NCBI GenBank assembly: GCA_964615365.1
Contig: CAZTOU010000018.1
Span: forward strand, 1 to 64,000
Direction: 5' to 3'
DNA: 64,000 bases
DNA from: CAVXZE01 sp964615365
GTDB lineage: Bacteria; Myxococcota_A; UBA9160; UBA6930
A program made the translations under genes and the position numbers. The notes beneath the pieces are model-generated. The model was not told the DNA's origin, did no database searches, and saw only the letters and a program-made list of their open reading frames with translations. This document shows positions 41,665 through 50,948 of this stretch, piece by piece (position 1 is the stretch's first letter; every line of letters begins with the position of its first letter).

Positions 41665-43776
41665 CTAGATCTCCAGCCGCTTGAGCGCGCGAATGATCGT
41701 GTCGCGCACGAAGTCGTCCTGCTCCTTGTCGAGCCGGCGAAGGATCGCGGGGACCGCCTGCACCAATCCGCGATCGGCGAGCGTCTGGACGACCTCGGCG
41801 CGAATCAACCAGTGCTCGTGAGAGATCAGCGGCAACAGGGCCCGTAGAGCATCGGCGGTGCCGTGGGCTCGGATGCACTCGACGGCGACCTTCACCAGCT
41901 CCGGGTCGTCCCGGGTCAGCATACCGGTAGCGAGCTGCGCGACGTCCGGACCTCCCAGGGCGGCGAGAGCCTCGAGGGCAGCCATCGCGACCGGACCCTG
42001 TTCCTCCAACGCGACGGATAGAATGATCATGGCATTCGCAACCGAGGGCGAATGCGGATCGCTGTCTCGCACCGTGGCGGCACCCCTTCCCAGCGCACGC
42101 ATGGCCGCGGCGCGCACGTGGACGTCCTCGTCGCCTGCGAGACTGGCGAGGTCTTCGATGAGCTGGGGGGCGTCCGAGGCGCCCAACGCCGACGCCGAGG
42201 CGATGCGCACCGAGGGGGACTCGTCGGCGAGAGCCATCCGCAACTGCTCCGGAACCTCACCGCGCGCCAGACGGGCAAGGGCCTTCACCGCCGCCCGCCG
42301 CACCGAGGCGCTCGGATCCGACATCATGAATCCGACGGTTGCGATCTCCTCGGGTCGTCCAACGCTTCCCAGGATCTGCGCGACCGCCAGACGGAACGGC
42401 TCCTCGGCCCCCTCCCGACGGCCGCAGAGCAAATCGACGGCCTGGTCGATGACCCCCGATTCCGAGGCATCCTCGGTCCCCGCGATCGCCACGATGGCTT
42501 CCGTGACGGCTTCGACCTCTTCTTCCTCGGCTTCCTCCTCGCTCTCCCTCACCACAGCTTCGAGCCGCTGCACGAGAATCGGCAACGCCGACCCCTCACC
42601 GCGTCGGCCCAGTGCGCGCAAGGCGGCGATCCGCAGCTCGGCGTCCGGATCCGAAACGACCCTGATCAGCCGGGCTCTTGCTTTGTCCGCCCCGACCCGA
42701 CCCAGGAGCTCGCAGGCGAGGCGGCGGGAGTTCGCCTCGAGTGACTCCCACGCTTCCTCGAGAATCCCCTCGACGGCACTGCCGGAGCTCTCGAGAGTGG
42801 CGATCACCACCTCCTCGAGCGCCTCGTCGTCGCCGGCGAGGAGGATGGGGATCATGGTGTCCGAGCGCTTCAACAGGCCGAAGAGCTGCACCAGCACGAG
42901 CCGCGTCTGTAGTCCCGCCGAGGTGAGACGCTCGAGCGCATCGCCAAGGACCCCCGGGGCAGACGCAGCCGCATCGCGGATGCGCACCGTCAATCGATCG
43001 GCCTCCGCTGGGTCGGATCGTGCGATCCAGCGCAGAAGGGCCTCGAAGACCGCTTCCCGGCACCTCCGAGAGCTGTCGGCGACTCCCTTCAGCAGCAGCT
43101 CGGCGGCATTCGGATCGTCGCTGTGACCGAGCAACGCGTAGGCCGCGGGGCGCAGTACCGAGCTACCGAGGGGATCGACCAGGTCACTGGAAGCCACCGG
43201 GGCTTCCATGCGAACCAGTGCACAGAGGGCGGAGAGGCGGGCCAGGTCTTCGTCGTCCTCTCTTGCCAGGGCCAGGAGAGCGGGAACGGCCCCGACGCTC
43301 CCCATCGCACCCAGAGCATCGGCAGCCGCACCGCGGACGTTCGGATCGGGGTCGCCCAGCATCTCCACCAGGCGGCCGGACGCGCTCTCATCGCCGATGC
43401 CCCCCAGCACGTCGACCACCTGCTTGCGGACATCCACGTCCGGATCGTGGGAGGCGTCGAGCAGAGTGGGAAGGGCATTGCGCCCACAGCGCACCAGAGC
43501 CTCCAGCGCCGAGTTGCGGCGGTTGGTGTTGTCACCGTCGCTCAGGGCAGCCACCAGACGGGAGGTCGCATCGGGGAACTCCGGCGACGCCACCAGTCGC
43601 TCGACGGCGGCCTTGCGTACCCGCCAGCTCGAATCGCCCAGTCTGTCCACGAGCACGGGAAACGCTTCTGCCACGGGGAGCAGCGTGAGACGCTCCACCG
43701 CCAGCCTCCGGATCTCCTCGTCCCCACTCCCCAGGTCCAGCAGGATGCTTTCGCGATCACGGCTATCCATCGACAT
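41665..43776 (-). CDS. HEAT-repeat protein of the chemosensory cluster
   Basis: 703-residue all-helical protein made of about 20 HEAT/PBS-lyase-type repeats, each with the DxxxxVRxAAxxALG pattern (for example DPDVDVRKQVVDVLGGIG, DPDPNVRGAAADALGAMG, DEDVHVRAAAMRALG). An acidic stretch (ESEEEAEEEEVEAV) interrupts the solenoid near residue 430. No catalytic domain is visible; it probably scaffolds protein contacts among the Che proteins or with a surface machine. Two ATGs, 43776 and 43770, are possible; the second has the better spaced GTGAGG site. Such HEAT proteins recur in gliding and frz/ACF-type clusters of deltaproteobacterial lineages. Confidence 0.8.
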   Translation of the reverse strand: MSMDSRDRESILLDLGSGDEEIRRLAVERLTLLPVAEAFPVLVDRLGDSSWRVRKAAVERLVASPEFPDATSRLVAALSDGDNTNRRNSALEALVRCGRNALPTLLDASHDPDVDVRKQVVDVLGGIGDESASGRLVEMLGDPDPNVRGAAADALGAMGSVGAVPALLALAREDDEDLARLSALCALVRMEAPVASSDLVDPLGSSVLRPAAYALLGHSDDPNAAELLLKGVADSSRRCREAVFEALLRWIARSDPAEADRLTVRIRDAAASAPGVLGDALERLTSAGLQTRLVLVQLFGLLKRSDTMIPILLAGDDEALEEVVIATLESSGSAVEGILEEAWESLEANSRRLACELLGRVGADKARARLIRVVSDPDAELRIAALRALGRRGEGSALPILVQRLEAVVRESEEEAEEEEVEAVTEAIVAIAGTEDASESGVIDQAVDLLCGRREGAEEPFRLAVAQILGSVGRPEEIATVGFMMSDPSASVRRAAVKALARLARGEVPEQLRMALADESPSVRIASASALGASDAPQLIEDLASLAGDEDVHVRAAAMRALGRGAATVRDSDPHSPSVANAMIILSVALEEQGPVAMAALEALAALGGPDVAQLATGMLTRDDPELVKVAVECIRAHGTADALRALLPLISHEHWLIRAEVVQTLADRGLVQAVPAILRRLDKEQDDFVRDTIIRALKRLEI

Positions 43777-43778
43777 CC

Positions 43779-44822
43779 TCACCCCGCTTCGCGCGCGCGT
43801 GCTACGCGCAGTAGCTCCTCCACCAGGTAGTCTCGTTCCTGGCAAACCCGCTCGTCGATCCGACTGCGGAAGAGATCCCTGCCCTCCTCCAGATCGGGGC
43901 CCATCTTCTCCAGCACAGAGCCCCGTCGGATCGCATCCGCGAACTTCTCGTCGTTGTAGAGGATGATGTCCGAGACGATGATGCGGGCGAGTCGCTCGGC
44001 CTTGGCCCTCTCTTCCGCCAGACCATCGTCCTGCTGCACCGCCGGAGGTTCCGGGGGGGCCGCGGAAGCGGGTGGAATCTGCGGCGTGGGCTCCGGCAAT
44101 GCGGTGGGAGCCGGTGACGCCTGCGACGGGCTCGGTGAAGGCTGCGGAGGAGTCGGCTCCGGAGAAGGAATCGCAACGCGTGTCGTGGGGATCCCCAGCC
44201 TCTCGAGGATCGGAATCAGACCCCCGGGAAGATCCGGATCCTCGAGATAGGCGTCCGCTCCGTAGAGCTCATTCGGCTCCCGGCGGTAGCGATCGGTATG
44301 ATGAATGGATCCGGCGAGAACGACGGTGATCGAGCGCAGGCTCTCGTTGCGCTTCATCACCTCGCAGATCTGGAACCCGTACATCTTCGGGAGCGACGCA
44401 GACAGCAGCACCAACCGGGGAAGCTGACGCTGAACCTCCAGCATCGCCTCGACGCCATCGTGCACGATACTGGTGCGGAGTCCGTGCTCCTCGAGCAACG
44501 AGGTGGTCTGTTTCGCGAGCTCGGCATCGGGAATCGCCACCAGCACCAGCTGCTCCGGGTCCGCCTCCTCCCGCTTCTGCGGCTCGGACCGGGGCGGCTC
44601 CGGCGCAGCGGGTCGATCCACCTGCAGGGACTCCTCCGGCAACTCCGGCGGGCTCGGCTCCTTTTGGGGTGCGGGGACCGGGACGGGTGCGGAAACCGGG
44701 ACGGGCGGTCGGACGCGGAACACCGCCTCGCAACGCCCGCAACGCATTCGCACCCCCTCGGGCTTCAGCTTCTCCTTTGCGATTCGATACCGCACCGAAC
44801 ACCTGGGGCACGTGGCGATCAT
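43779..44822 (-). CDS. Zinc-ribbon/pseudo-receiver protein
   Basis: 347 residues in three parts. First an MJ0042-type zinc ribbon with CPRC and CGRC pairs (residues 5-8 and 28-31). Then a Pro-rich linker and a receiver-like domain (LVLVAIPDAELAKQTTSLL, LVLLSASLPKMYGFQICEVM) whose phospho-acceptor Asp position reads Ser/Ala, so it is likely a non-phosphorylated pseudo-receiver. After a second Pro-rich linker comes a helical C-terminal domain (ARIIVSDIILYNDEKFADAI) that is conserved in deltaproteobacterial zinc-ribbon proteins. It lies between the MCP and the HEAT gene with short gaps. Role unknown; it may dock to the sensory array. Confidence 0.75.
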   Translation of the reverse strand: MIATCPRCSVRYRIAKEKLKPEGVRMRCGRCEAVFRVRPPVPVSAPVPVPAPQKEPSPPELPEESLQVDRPAAPEPPRSEPQKREEADPEQLVLVAIPDAELAKQTTSLLEEHGLRTSIVHDGVEAMLEVQRQLPRLVLLSASLPKMYGFQICEVMKRNESLRSITVVLAGSIHHTDRYRREPNELYGADAYLEDPDLPGGLIPILERLGIPTTRVAIPSPEPTPPQPSPSPSQASPAPTALPEPTPQIPPASAAPPEPPAVQQDDGLAEERAKAERLARIIVSDIILYNDEKFADAIRRGSVLEKMGPDLEEGRDLFRSRIDERVCQERDYLVEELLRVARAREAG

Positions 44823-44850
44823 GATTCGCTCCCTTGTCCCTCGACGATCG

Positions 44851-47430
44851 TCATTCGATCCTGAACCTCCGGATGGCTTCCCGAAGCGCCTCCGCCTGCT
44901 GCTCGAGACCCCGGGTCGCCTGGCTCATGAGGCTCGAGACATCCTCGTTGGCACGCGTGCGCTCATAGACCTGTTCGAGAAACGACACCGCATGCCGGCA
45001 TTCTTCCGATTGTCCCTGGAGTGCGGCGTGGATCTTGTCGACGGCGTCCCGCACGCTCTCGATGCTGTCCCGGATCCGTCTGGTCCCGCGCGCCTGCTCC
45101 TCGGTGGTGCGATCGGTCTGGTGCGCGACGTTTCGCATGGCCACCGTGCCTCGCATCACCATCTCATTGCCGCGTTCCTGCTCTTCTCCCCCGGCGCGGA
45201 TCTCTTCGACGCTGCTATTCACCTGGGCCGTCAGATCCGATACGCGGCTCGCGTCATTCGCCTGTTCGCGCACCGCCTGGACGATCTCCTGGATCCGCAT
45301 TCCGCTGGCGTGCGCCGCGCGTGTGATCTCCTCAAGGGAAGCGCCGGCCTCGGCGGACAGGTCGACGCCGCTCTGGACGCTCTCGGTTCCGCGTTCGATG
45401 GCGCCAACCGCGTTGGCGCTCTCCTCTTGAACGGAGCGGATCAGTCCGCCGATCTCCTTGGTGCTGGTCAGCACGCGGTCGGCGAGGTCCTTGATCTCGT
45501 CCGCCACGACCGAGAAGGAGCGACCCTGATCCCCCGCCTGAGCCGCAATGATGGCGGCGTTCAAGGCGAGCAGGCTGGTCTCGTCGGCCACCTCATCGAT
45601 CACGTCGACGATGGCTCCGATTTCCTGGACGCGCTCGCCGAGACCGCGGATCACGGTGTCGGCGCTGCCGGTCGCCTCGCGGATCGCATCCATCCCCGCG
45701 ATCGTCTGTTGCACCCGCTCGCGACCGCTCTCGGCGAGAGAGACCACCTGGGCGGAGAAGCCGGCGGTCTCGGTCGCGGCGCGCTCGACCTGCTGCATCG
45801 AAGCCGCCATCTGGGTCATCGACGCGGAGGTCTCGGCGGCCGCGCCGGCGAGTCCCACGGTGTTCTCGGAGATCTGGCGCGCGCCCTGAATCATCTCCTC
45901 GATGGAGCCGCTGACGTCGTTGATCTGACTGGTGAGCGCGGAGGTGGTCTGGTTGAGCTCCTCGCCGGCGGCGCCGAGCTCGAGTATCGTGCTGCTCGCT
46001 TCTTCCACGTTCCCGGTCAACACCTGCGCCGACTCTGTGATCCCCGAAATCTGGGAATTGATCGCCGCCATCGAGCCGCTGGCCTGCTTGATTCCCTCGA
46101 CCTGGTCCCCCGTCACCTTCGCGACGCCGGAGCCCGCCGTCGCGATCGCGGCCGCCTCAGCATCGACACGCACCGCCGCCTCGGCCACCCGACCGATCGT
46201 GGCGCGGAGAGAGTCGCTCATCTCCGCGAAGGAACGGGCCAGGCTGCCGAGCTCGTCCTCCGACTCCCGAACCTCTCCCCGGGTGAGGTCACCCGAGGCG
46301 ATTCGCTTCGCCTCCCCGCGCAGCCACTCCGTGGTTCTGCTGACGTCGTCGGCCATCAGGAACGCCGCGCAGAGCGCGATGGCGAAGGCGGCCAGGAGCA
46401 GGAGTCCGAAAGCGAGCTGGACGCGGCCGAGATCGCCGCTGATGTGGTCTCGCGAGGTGGCCGCCACCAGGGCGAAGGTCGGGTCGTCCTCGAGTCGCGA
46501 CCAGGCGAAGCTGTTGTCCGAGTCGATTCCGAGGCTGGTCCCGGTGAACTCCTCGGAGGCCGTGATCCAACGCAGCTCGCTCGCGGTGAGGGCTCCCGGA
46601 TCGCCGCTCATGATCTTCCCTGCGGAGAGATCGATGACCAGCAGCCGCCCGGCGATGCCGAGCTGTTCCAGCTCGTCCTTCACCAGGTTGAGGACCGGAT
46701 CCTGGGGACCGAAGAGGCGTTCGGCCATGCGCTCCACCCAACCGCTCTGCACCCGGGTGCTGTAGGCCTCGATGGGACGAAAGGCGAGGCTGTAGGAGAG
46801 GAGCGCCGCCGCGAAGACCGTGGAGACCATCACTCCGCTGACCGCGATCCCGAGCTTGCGGGAGAGCGAGAGTCGATGGATCAGGCTCTGTCGCTCGGTG
46901 GAATCGAGCAGCCGCCCCGCCCACCGGTTGCGCAGGGGCGCGACGAATCGCTTGAGGGCGTAGAAGACGAAGATCCCGGTGACCAGGCCGCCCATCAAGG
47001 CCACCACGGCGATCGTGAGGGGCGGGCTGCTCGGCAGGTCATCCAGGCGCAGCGTCATCCATCCGGGAATGGTGGCCGCCGCGATGGCCCAGCTCACCTG
47101 GGCCGCGAAGAACATCCGGCGCGGGAGATCCGTCGCGGCTTCGAAACCGCTTCGGAAGTGCTCCTCGCAAGCCTCGTCACTCGCCTCGGCGTCGATGCAG
47201 GCAACGACCGCGCGATCGAAGCGACAATGCATCAAGGCGTTGGCAATCGCACCGACTCCGCAGAACGTGACGCAACCGATAAAGAACTCGTGCCATTGTT
47301 CCGCGGTCAGCCGCAGCAGGGCGAAGAGGTAGGAGATCACGAGGATCGCAGTGCACATCTGGAACAGGATGTTCCCGATCATCAGTCGACGTCGGAAGCT
47401 GGATCCGCTGGCAATGGGCGCTTCGTTCAT
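44851..47430 (-). CDS. Methyl-accepting chemotaxis protein
   Basis: 859-residue membrane receptor. The N-terminal half has about six hydrophobic segments (for example MIGNILFQMCTAILVISYLF, VSWAIAAATIPGWMTL) and a periplasmic region between about 240 and 370, more spans than a classical two-helix MCP. A HAMP domain follows (WLRGEAKRIASGDLTRGEV), then a long signalling coiled coil with hairpin tip VIDEVADETSLLALNAAIIA and AGDQGRSFSVVADEI. No CheR-binding pentapeptide is present at the C-terminus (ends RRFRIE). ATG at 47430 overlaps cheW as ATGA. It is the only receptor in the cluster and presumably feeds the adjacent CheA. Confidence 0.92.
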   Translation of the reverse strand: MNEAPIASGSSFRRRLMIGNILFQMCTAILVISYLFALLRLTAEQWHEFFIGCVTFCGVGAIANALMHCRFDRAVVACIDAEASDEACEEHFRSGFEAATDLPRRMFFAAQVSWAIAAATIPGWMTLRLDDLPSSPPLTIAVVALMGGLVTGIFVFYALKRFVAPLRNRWAGRLLDSTERQSLIHRLSLSRKLGIAVSGVMVSTVFAAALLSYSLAFRPIEAYSTRVQSGWVERMAERLFGPQDPVLNLVKDELEQLGIAGRLLVIDLSAGKIMSGDPGALTASELRWITASEEFTGTSLGIDSDNSFAWSRLEDDPTFALVAATSRDHISGDLGRVQLAFGLLLLAAFAIALCAAFLMADDVSRTTEWLRGEAKRIASGDLTRGEVRESEDELGSLARSFAEMSDSLRATIGRVAEAAVRVDAEAAAIATAGSGVAKVTGDQVEGIKQASGSMAAINSQISGITESAQVLTGNVEEASSTILELGAAGEELNQTTSALTSQINDVSGSIEEMIQGARQISENTVGLAGAAAETSASMTQMAASMQQVERAATETAGFSAQVVSLAESGRERVQQTIAGMDAIREATGSADTVIRGLGERVQEIGAIVDVIDEVADETSLLALNAAIIAAQAGDQGRSFSVVADEIKDLADRVLTSTKEIGGLIRSVQEESANAVGAIERGTESVQSGVDLSAEAGASLEEITRAAHASGMRIQEIVQAVREQANDASRVSDLTAQVNSSVEEIRAGGEEQERGNEMVMRGTVAMRNVAHQTDRTTEEQARGTRRIRDSIESVRDAVDKIHAALQGQSEECRHAVSFLEQVYERTRANEDVSSLMSQATRGLEQQAEALREAIRRFRIE

Positions 47431-48242
47431 GCTTCGACTCCGCCTTGGGTCAGAGCAGAGCGGTACACGCTCTCGAGGATGCTTTCGAGTGAAAGGACCA
47501 GCACCGGAGGTGCGTCGGCTCGGCGCACGACGGCGCGGATCTTGTCGTAGCCGGCGTGCGTGGCCAGGGCCGGCGGTGCATCGACGTCGCCGGCCTCCAC
47601 CCCGAGCACGTCCACCGCTGCGTCGACGCGCAGGCCGAGAACCATCCCGTCCACCTCCAGGATGGCGATCCGGCACTCGGGCGAATTCTCGGTTCGCTCT
47701 CCGCAGAGAACGTGACCGAGATCGATGACCGGGACCACCACACCGCGAAGATCGACGACGCCCTCGATCAACTCGGGCGCTCTCGGAAGGGGCGTCACCT
47801 CCTGGGACCGCACGATCTCGCGAATCTGGATCGCCTCTTCATCGACCCGGAGCACCTCCTTCACGGAGTCCACCAGCAGCCCCGTCACGTTTCCAGGATC
47901 GCCGTGCAGCACGATGATCCGGTTGCTCCGCGCAGGTTCTCGGCTCCCGATTCCGAGACGACGACACAGGTCGAGGACCTGCACGATTTCGCCGCGGAGC
48001 GAGATCACCCCGCGTATCTCCGGAGGGACCCGGGGCATCGGGGTGATCCCCCTGAGTCGAACGATCTCCCGGACCCACTCCACGGGGACCGCGTAGGAGT
48101 CTCCGTTCAGGGTGAAGGTGAGAAGATCCCGAAGCAGGCTCTCCTCTTCCTCGACCTGACGACCGGCCGCGGTGAGGGCCAGCGATTCCCAGCCCATCGA
48201 CTCTTCGCCGCCGGTGGGATTCGTCGTGTCCGGTTGACTCAC
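47427..48242 (-). CDS. cheW: CheW-type coupling protein, tandem-domain
   Basis: Couples receptor to CheA. The 271-residue protein has a CheW domain starting LLTFTLNGDSYAVPVEWV with ISLRGEIVQVLDLCRRLG and VTGLLVDSVKEVL. The C-terminal part repeats CheW-like strands (GVVDLRGVVVPVIDLGHVL, then ECRIAILEVDGMVLGLRVDA), so the fold is nearly duplicated; ordinary CheW has about 160 residues. GTG at 48242 overlaps the cheA stop as GTGA. The double domain may bridge two partners in the array. Confidence 0.88.
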   Translation of the reverse strand: MSQPDTTNPTGGEESMGWESLALTAAGRQVEEEESLLRDLLTFTLNGDSYAVPVEWVREIVRLRGITPMPRVPPEIRGVISLRGEIVQVLDLCRRLGIGSREPARSNRIIVLHGDPGNVTGLLVDSVKEVLRVDEEAIQIREIVRSQEVTPLPRAPELIEGVVDLRGVVVPVIDLGHVLCGERTENSPECRIAILEVDGMVLGLRVDAAVDVLGVEAGDVDAPPALATHAGYDKIRAVVRRADAPPVLVLSLESILESVYRSALTQGGVEA

Positions 48243-50320
48243 CCGGTCGTCCTCCCGCGCATCGCATCCTCGACCACCGCCGAGACGTCGATCACCAGCA
48301 CCGCCCCCTGATCTCCGAACTCCGTCGCTCCGGCGAACCCGCGCACGTTCTGCGCGGGGCCCTGGATCGGCTTGATCACGGTGTCCTGCTGATTCTGGAG
48401 ACGGTCCACCAGCAGCCCGAGGCGGACGTCTCCAACTCCAACCACGACGGCGTACTGCCTGGAATCCGCCTGCGACTCTCCCAGCGAGAACTCCTCCCGG
48501 AGGCGCCGGAGGGGAAGTGCCTCCCCCCGCAGATTGAGGATCTCCCGTCCTCGACTCCTCTGGATCTCGTCGGGTTCGACGAGCAGCGTCTCGCGGACCG
48601 AATTGAGGGGAATCGCGAAGCGCTGATCCGCGACTCCGACGATCAGGGCTTGAATGATTGCGAGGGTGATGGGAAGAGTGATGGTGACGGTGGTGCCGCG
48701 TTCCCGCTCCGATTCGACGTCCACGATGCCACCGAGTTCCCCGATGTTCGAGCGCACCACGTCCATCCCGACGCCGCGCCCACTGGTCTCCGTCAACTCG
48801 GAGCAGGTGGAGAGGCCGGGCGCGAAGACGAGATCCAGCATTTCCTTCTCGGACAGCTCCGCATCGGAAGGAACGATGCCCCGCTCGATGGCGCGCGCGC
48901 ACAAGGTCTGCGCATCGATCCCCCGGCCGTCGTCCGAGACGGCAATCACCACGTCTTTGCCGCGCTGGAAGGCGTCGAGGCGAATGCAGCCGTCGGTGGG
49001 CTTGCCCGCCGCCGTTCGCTCCGCCTCATCTTCGATGGCGTGGTCGAAGGCGTTGCGGACGACGTGCATGAGTGGATCAGCGAGCCCCTCCACGATCAGC
49101 TTGTCCAGTTCCGTGTCGGCACCGCTGATCTCCAGACGGACCTCCTTGCTCTGATCGCGGCGCATGCGCCGTACCACCCGCGCCAGCCTTTCGAAGACCT
49201 GACGCAGCGGCACCATGCGAACCTGGAGCACGCTGGTCTGGAGACCTTGGATCTTCCGCTCCAGGCCCTTGTGCACCTTCCCGAGCTCGGAACCGATCCG
49301 CACGGTCGCCGGTTCGGCGGAGAGGCGATCGGCAATCGCGGCGACCGCGGCGCGCTGAAGCCCCAGCTCACCCACGAGATTCATCAACTCGTCGAGCTTT
49401 CGGATGTCGACCCTGACGGTGTCACTGATGGATCGGAGCGACTCGACCTCACCGCGGGTCGCGGTGGAATCATCGGCCGGTCGCGGGCTGACCTTGCTCT
49501 CGGCCTTGGGGGCCTCTGGCTGGCTCCGGGAACTCTCGACGCGGCCCGCCGGTCGCCACGCCGTATGCACGGAGGAGACCGGGAGATCGAGATGCGAGGC
49601 GAGATCCTCGGTGCTCTGTTCGGTCGCAGTGAGCAGCGAGAAGCGGATCTGCGACTCCGGCGTCTCCCCGGGCGAGGGCAGGGTCGAGAGGACCTCACCC
49701 ACCTCGCGAATGGCATCCGAGACCTCGGAGAGCCCCTCCTCGAAGGCGAGGATCTCGAAGTTGACCGCGATTACGTAGATCGAGAACCCGCGCCCGATGT
49801 TCTCCCGCAGCCGGTGCTCCTCGTACTCGGTGAGGGCGCGGAGCATGGATGAATCGATGTCGAGCTCTTCGAGCTGCCCCGAGCTCTCTTGGGGCGTCAC
49901 GGTCCACTCGTCGATGCGTGCGATCAGAGCGGAGATCGACTCCGCTGCTTCGTTCTGTGCGGTCTCGTCGCCTGCCTTCTCCAGCATCGTCGCGAAGAGC
50001 GCGACCGACTGGTCCAGGAGATCGAGCGCCCTGGAATCGAGTGCTACCCGGCCCATGCGCAGGCGGTCGAGGACCTCCTCCAGGTGATGCGCCAGCTCGC
50101 TCATCGCGTCGAAGCCGAACATGCCGGCCAGGCCCTTGAGGGAGTGGGCGGACCGGAAGAGCCGATTCACCAGCTCGGGATCGGCCTCCGACGACGAAGA
50201 TCCCTGGTCCGCGAGCTGGCCCAGATCCTCTCGCACCTGCTCGAGGATCTCCTCCGACTCGGCGACGAATTCGAGCTGAGCTCTGGAGCGCGTCCCTCCG
50301 CTCTTCTGCTTCGCCGCCAC
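48239..50320 (-). CDS. cheA: Chemotaxis histidine kinase CheA
   Basis: 693-residue hub kinase of the cluster. It has an N-terminal Hpt domain with phospho-acceptor H59 (RSAHSLKGLAGMFG), a poorly conserved middle region (about 150-290) and a dimerisation helix pair from KLDELMNLVGELG. The HATPase with HVVRNAFDHAIE, DDGRGID and SGRGVGMDVV follows, then a C-terminal CheW-like domain (FAIPLNSVRETLLVE). All ATP-binding boxes look intact. GTG start at 50320, 3 bp after the upstream receiver gene. Phosphate targets in the cluster are the two CheY-like proteins and CheB. Confidence 0.95.
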   Translation of the reverse strand: MAAKQKSGGTRSRAQLEFVAESEEILEQVREDLGQLADQGSSSSEADPELVNRLFRSAHSLKGLAGMFGFDAMSELAHHLEEVLDRLRMGRVALDSRALDLLDQSVALFATMLEKAGDETAQNEAAESISALIARIDEWTVTPQESSGQLEELDIDSSMLRALTEYEEHRLRENIGRGFSIYVIAVNFEILAFEEGLSEVSDAIREVGEVLSTLPSPGETPESQIRFSLLTATEQSTEDLASHLDLPVSSVHTAWRPAGRVESSRSQPEAPKAESKVSPRPADDSTATRGEVESLRSISDTVRVDIRKLDELMNLVGELGLQRAAVAAIADRLSAEPATVRIGSELGKVHKGLERKIQGLQTSVLQVRMVPLRQVFERLARVVRRMRRDQSKEVRLEISGADTELDKLIVEGLADPLMHVVRNAFDHAIEDEAERTAAGKPTDGCIRLDAFQRGKDVVIAVSDDGRGIDAQTLCARAIERGIVPSDAELSEKEMLDLVFAPGLSTCSELTETSGRGVGMDVVRSNIGELGGIVDVESERERGTTVTITLPITLAIIQALIVGVADQRFAIPLNSVRETLLVEPDEIQRSRGREILNLRGEALPLRRLREEFSLGESQADSRQYAVVVGVGDVRLGLLVDRLQNQQDTVIKPIQGPAQNVRGFAGATEFGDQGAVLVIDVSAVVEDAMRGRTTG

Positions 50321-50323
50321 GGG

Positions 50324-50710
50324 CTACCCTTCCCGCTGGGAGCTCGCCAACAGATCGCGAACGATCTGCAGGAGATCATCGGACTCGAATGGCTTGACGA
50401 GGTAGGCGTCGGCGCCGAGGCTGAGCCCCTTCTCGCGATCGCGATCCGAGCTCTCCGTCGAGACGATGATCAGTGGAATCGAGCGATAGGCCTCGTTGCC
50501 CTTCACGAAGGAGACGAGCTCGAGGCCGTTGATGTCGGGCATGTTGATATCGGTGAGGATCAGGTCGAAGCGCTCCCGCGGCAGCATACGAAGCGCCTCG
50601 AAGCCGCTCGGCGCCTCGGTGATCTTGAGCGGTTCTCCCATCTCCTCGAGGGTCGAGGCGATGAGTGAGCGCATGGTCGCTGAATCCTCGACGACGAGGA
50701 CGCTGTACAC
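50324..50710 (-). CDS. Single-domain response regulator (CheY-like)
   Basis: 128-residue receiver with D54 in LILTDINMPDINGLE as phospho-acceptor, acidic pair ED at about 8-9, switch Ser/Thr in IIVSTES and Lys in YLVKPF. A GTG start at 50710 is chosen because AGGAGGGG lies just upstream; the longer version to 50743 lacks a ribosome site. It heads the cheY-cheA-cheW-mcp run and lies 238 bp after a DUF4388-GAF gene. It is probably the main output regulator. Confidence 0.9.
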   Translation of the reverse strand: MYSVLVVEDSATMRSLIASTLEEMGEPLKITEAPSGFEALRMLPRERFDLILTDINMPDINGLELVSFVKGNEAYRSIPLIIVSTESSDRDREKGLSLGADAYLVKPFESDDLLQIVRDLLASSQREG

Positions 50711-50948
50711 GGACCCCTCCTGAAGCTCCCTCTCCGGGAGCAAGAAACCGGCATATCCATCGGTCTCCGTGGGGGTTTTCTTAAGGTGTAGAGACTAGTT
50801 TCCCCCTCCCCCGTCGATGGAGCGCAGCCCGATCCACCGAGGGGACAAGGCCCCGGCTCCCTCGCTCGAAGAGGCCCTGCGAAGGATCACCGCGGAGGTC
50901 GCGACGGCTCTCGGATGAAGAAGCCCGCGACGGGGCCTCCGCTCGGGC

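Noticed and set aside
44473..47550. Plus-strand open frame of about 1000 codons opposite the MCP gene
   Set aside because: Antisense shadow; composition is Arg/Gly/His-rich and no family is recognisable, while the minus strand has the full MCP.
50711..50800. Sigma-54 promoter upstream of cheY
   Set aside because: A TTGC and GG pairs occur, but none has the required GG-N10-GC spacing.
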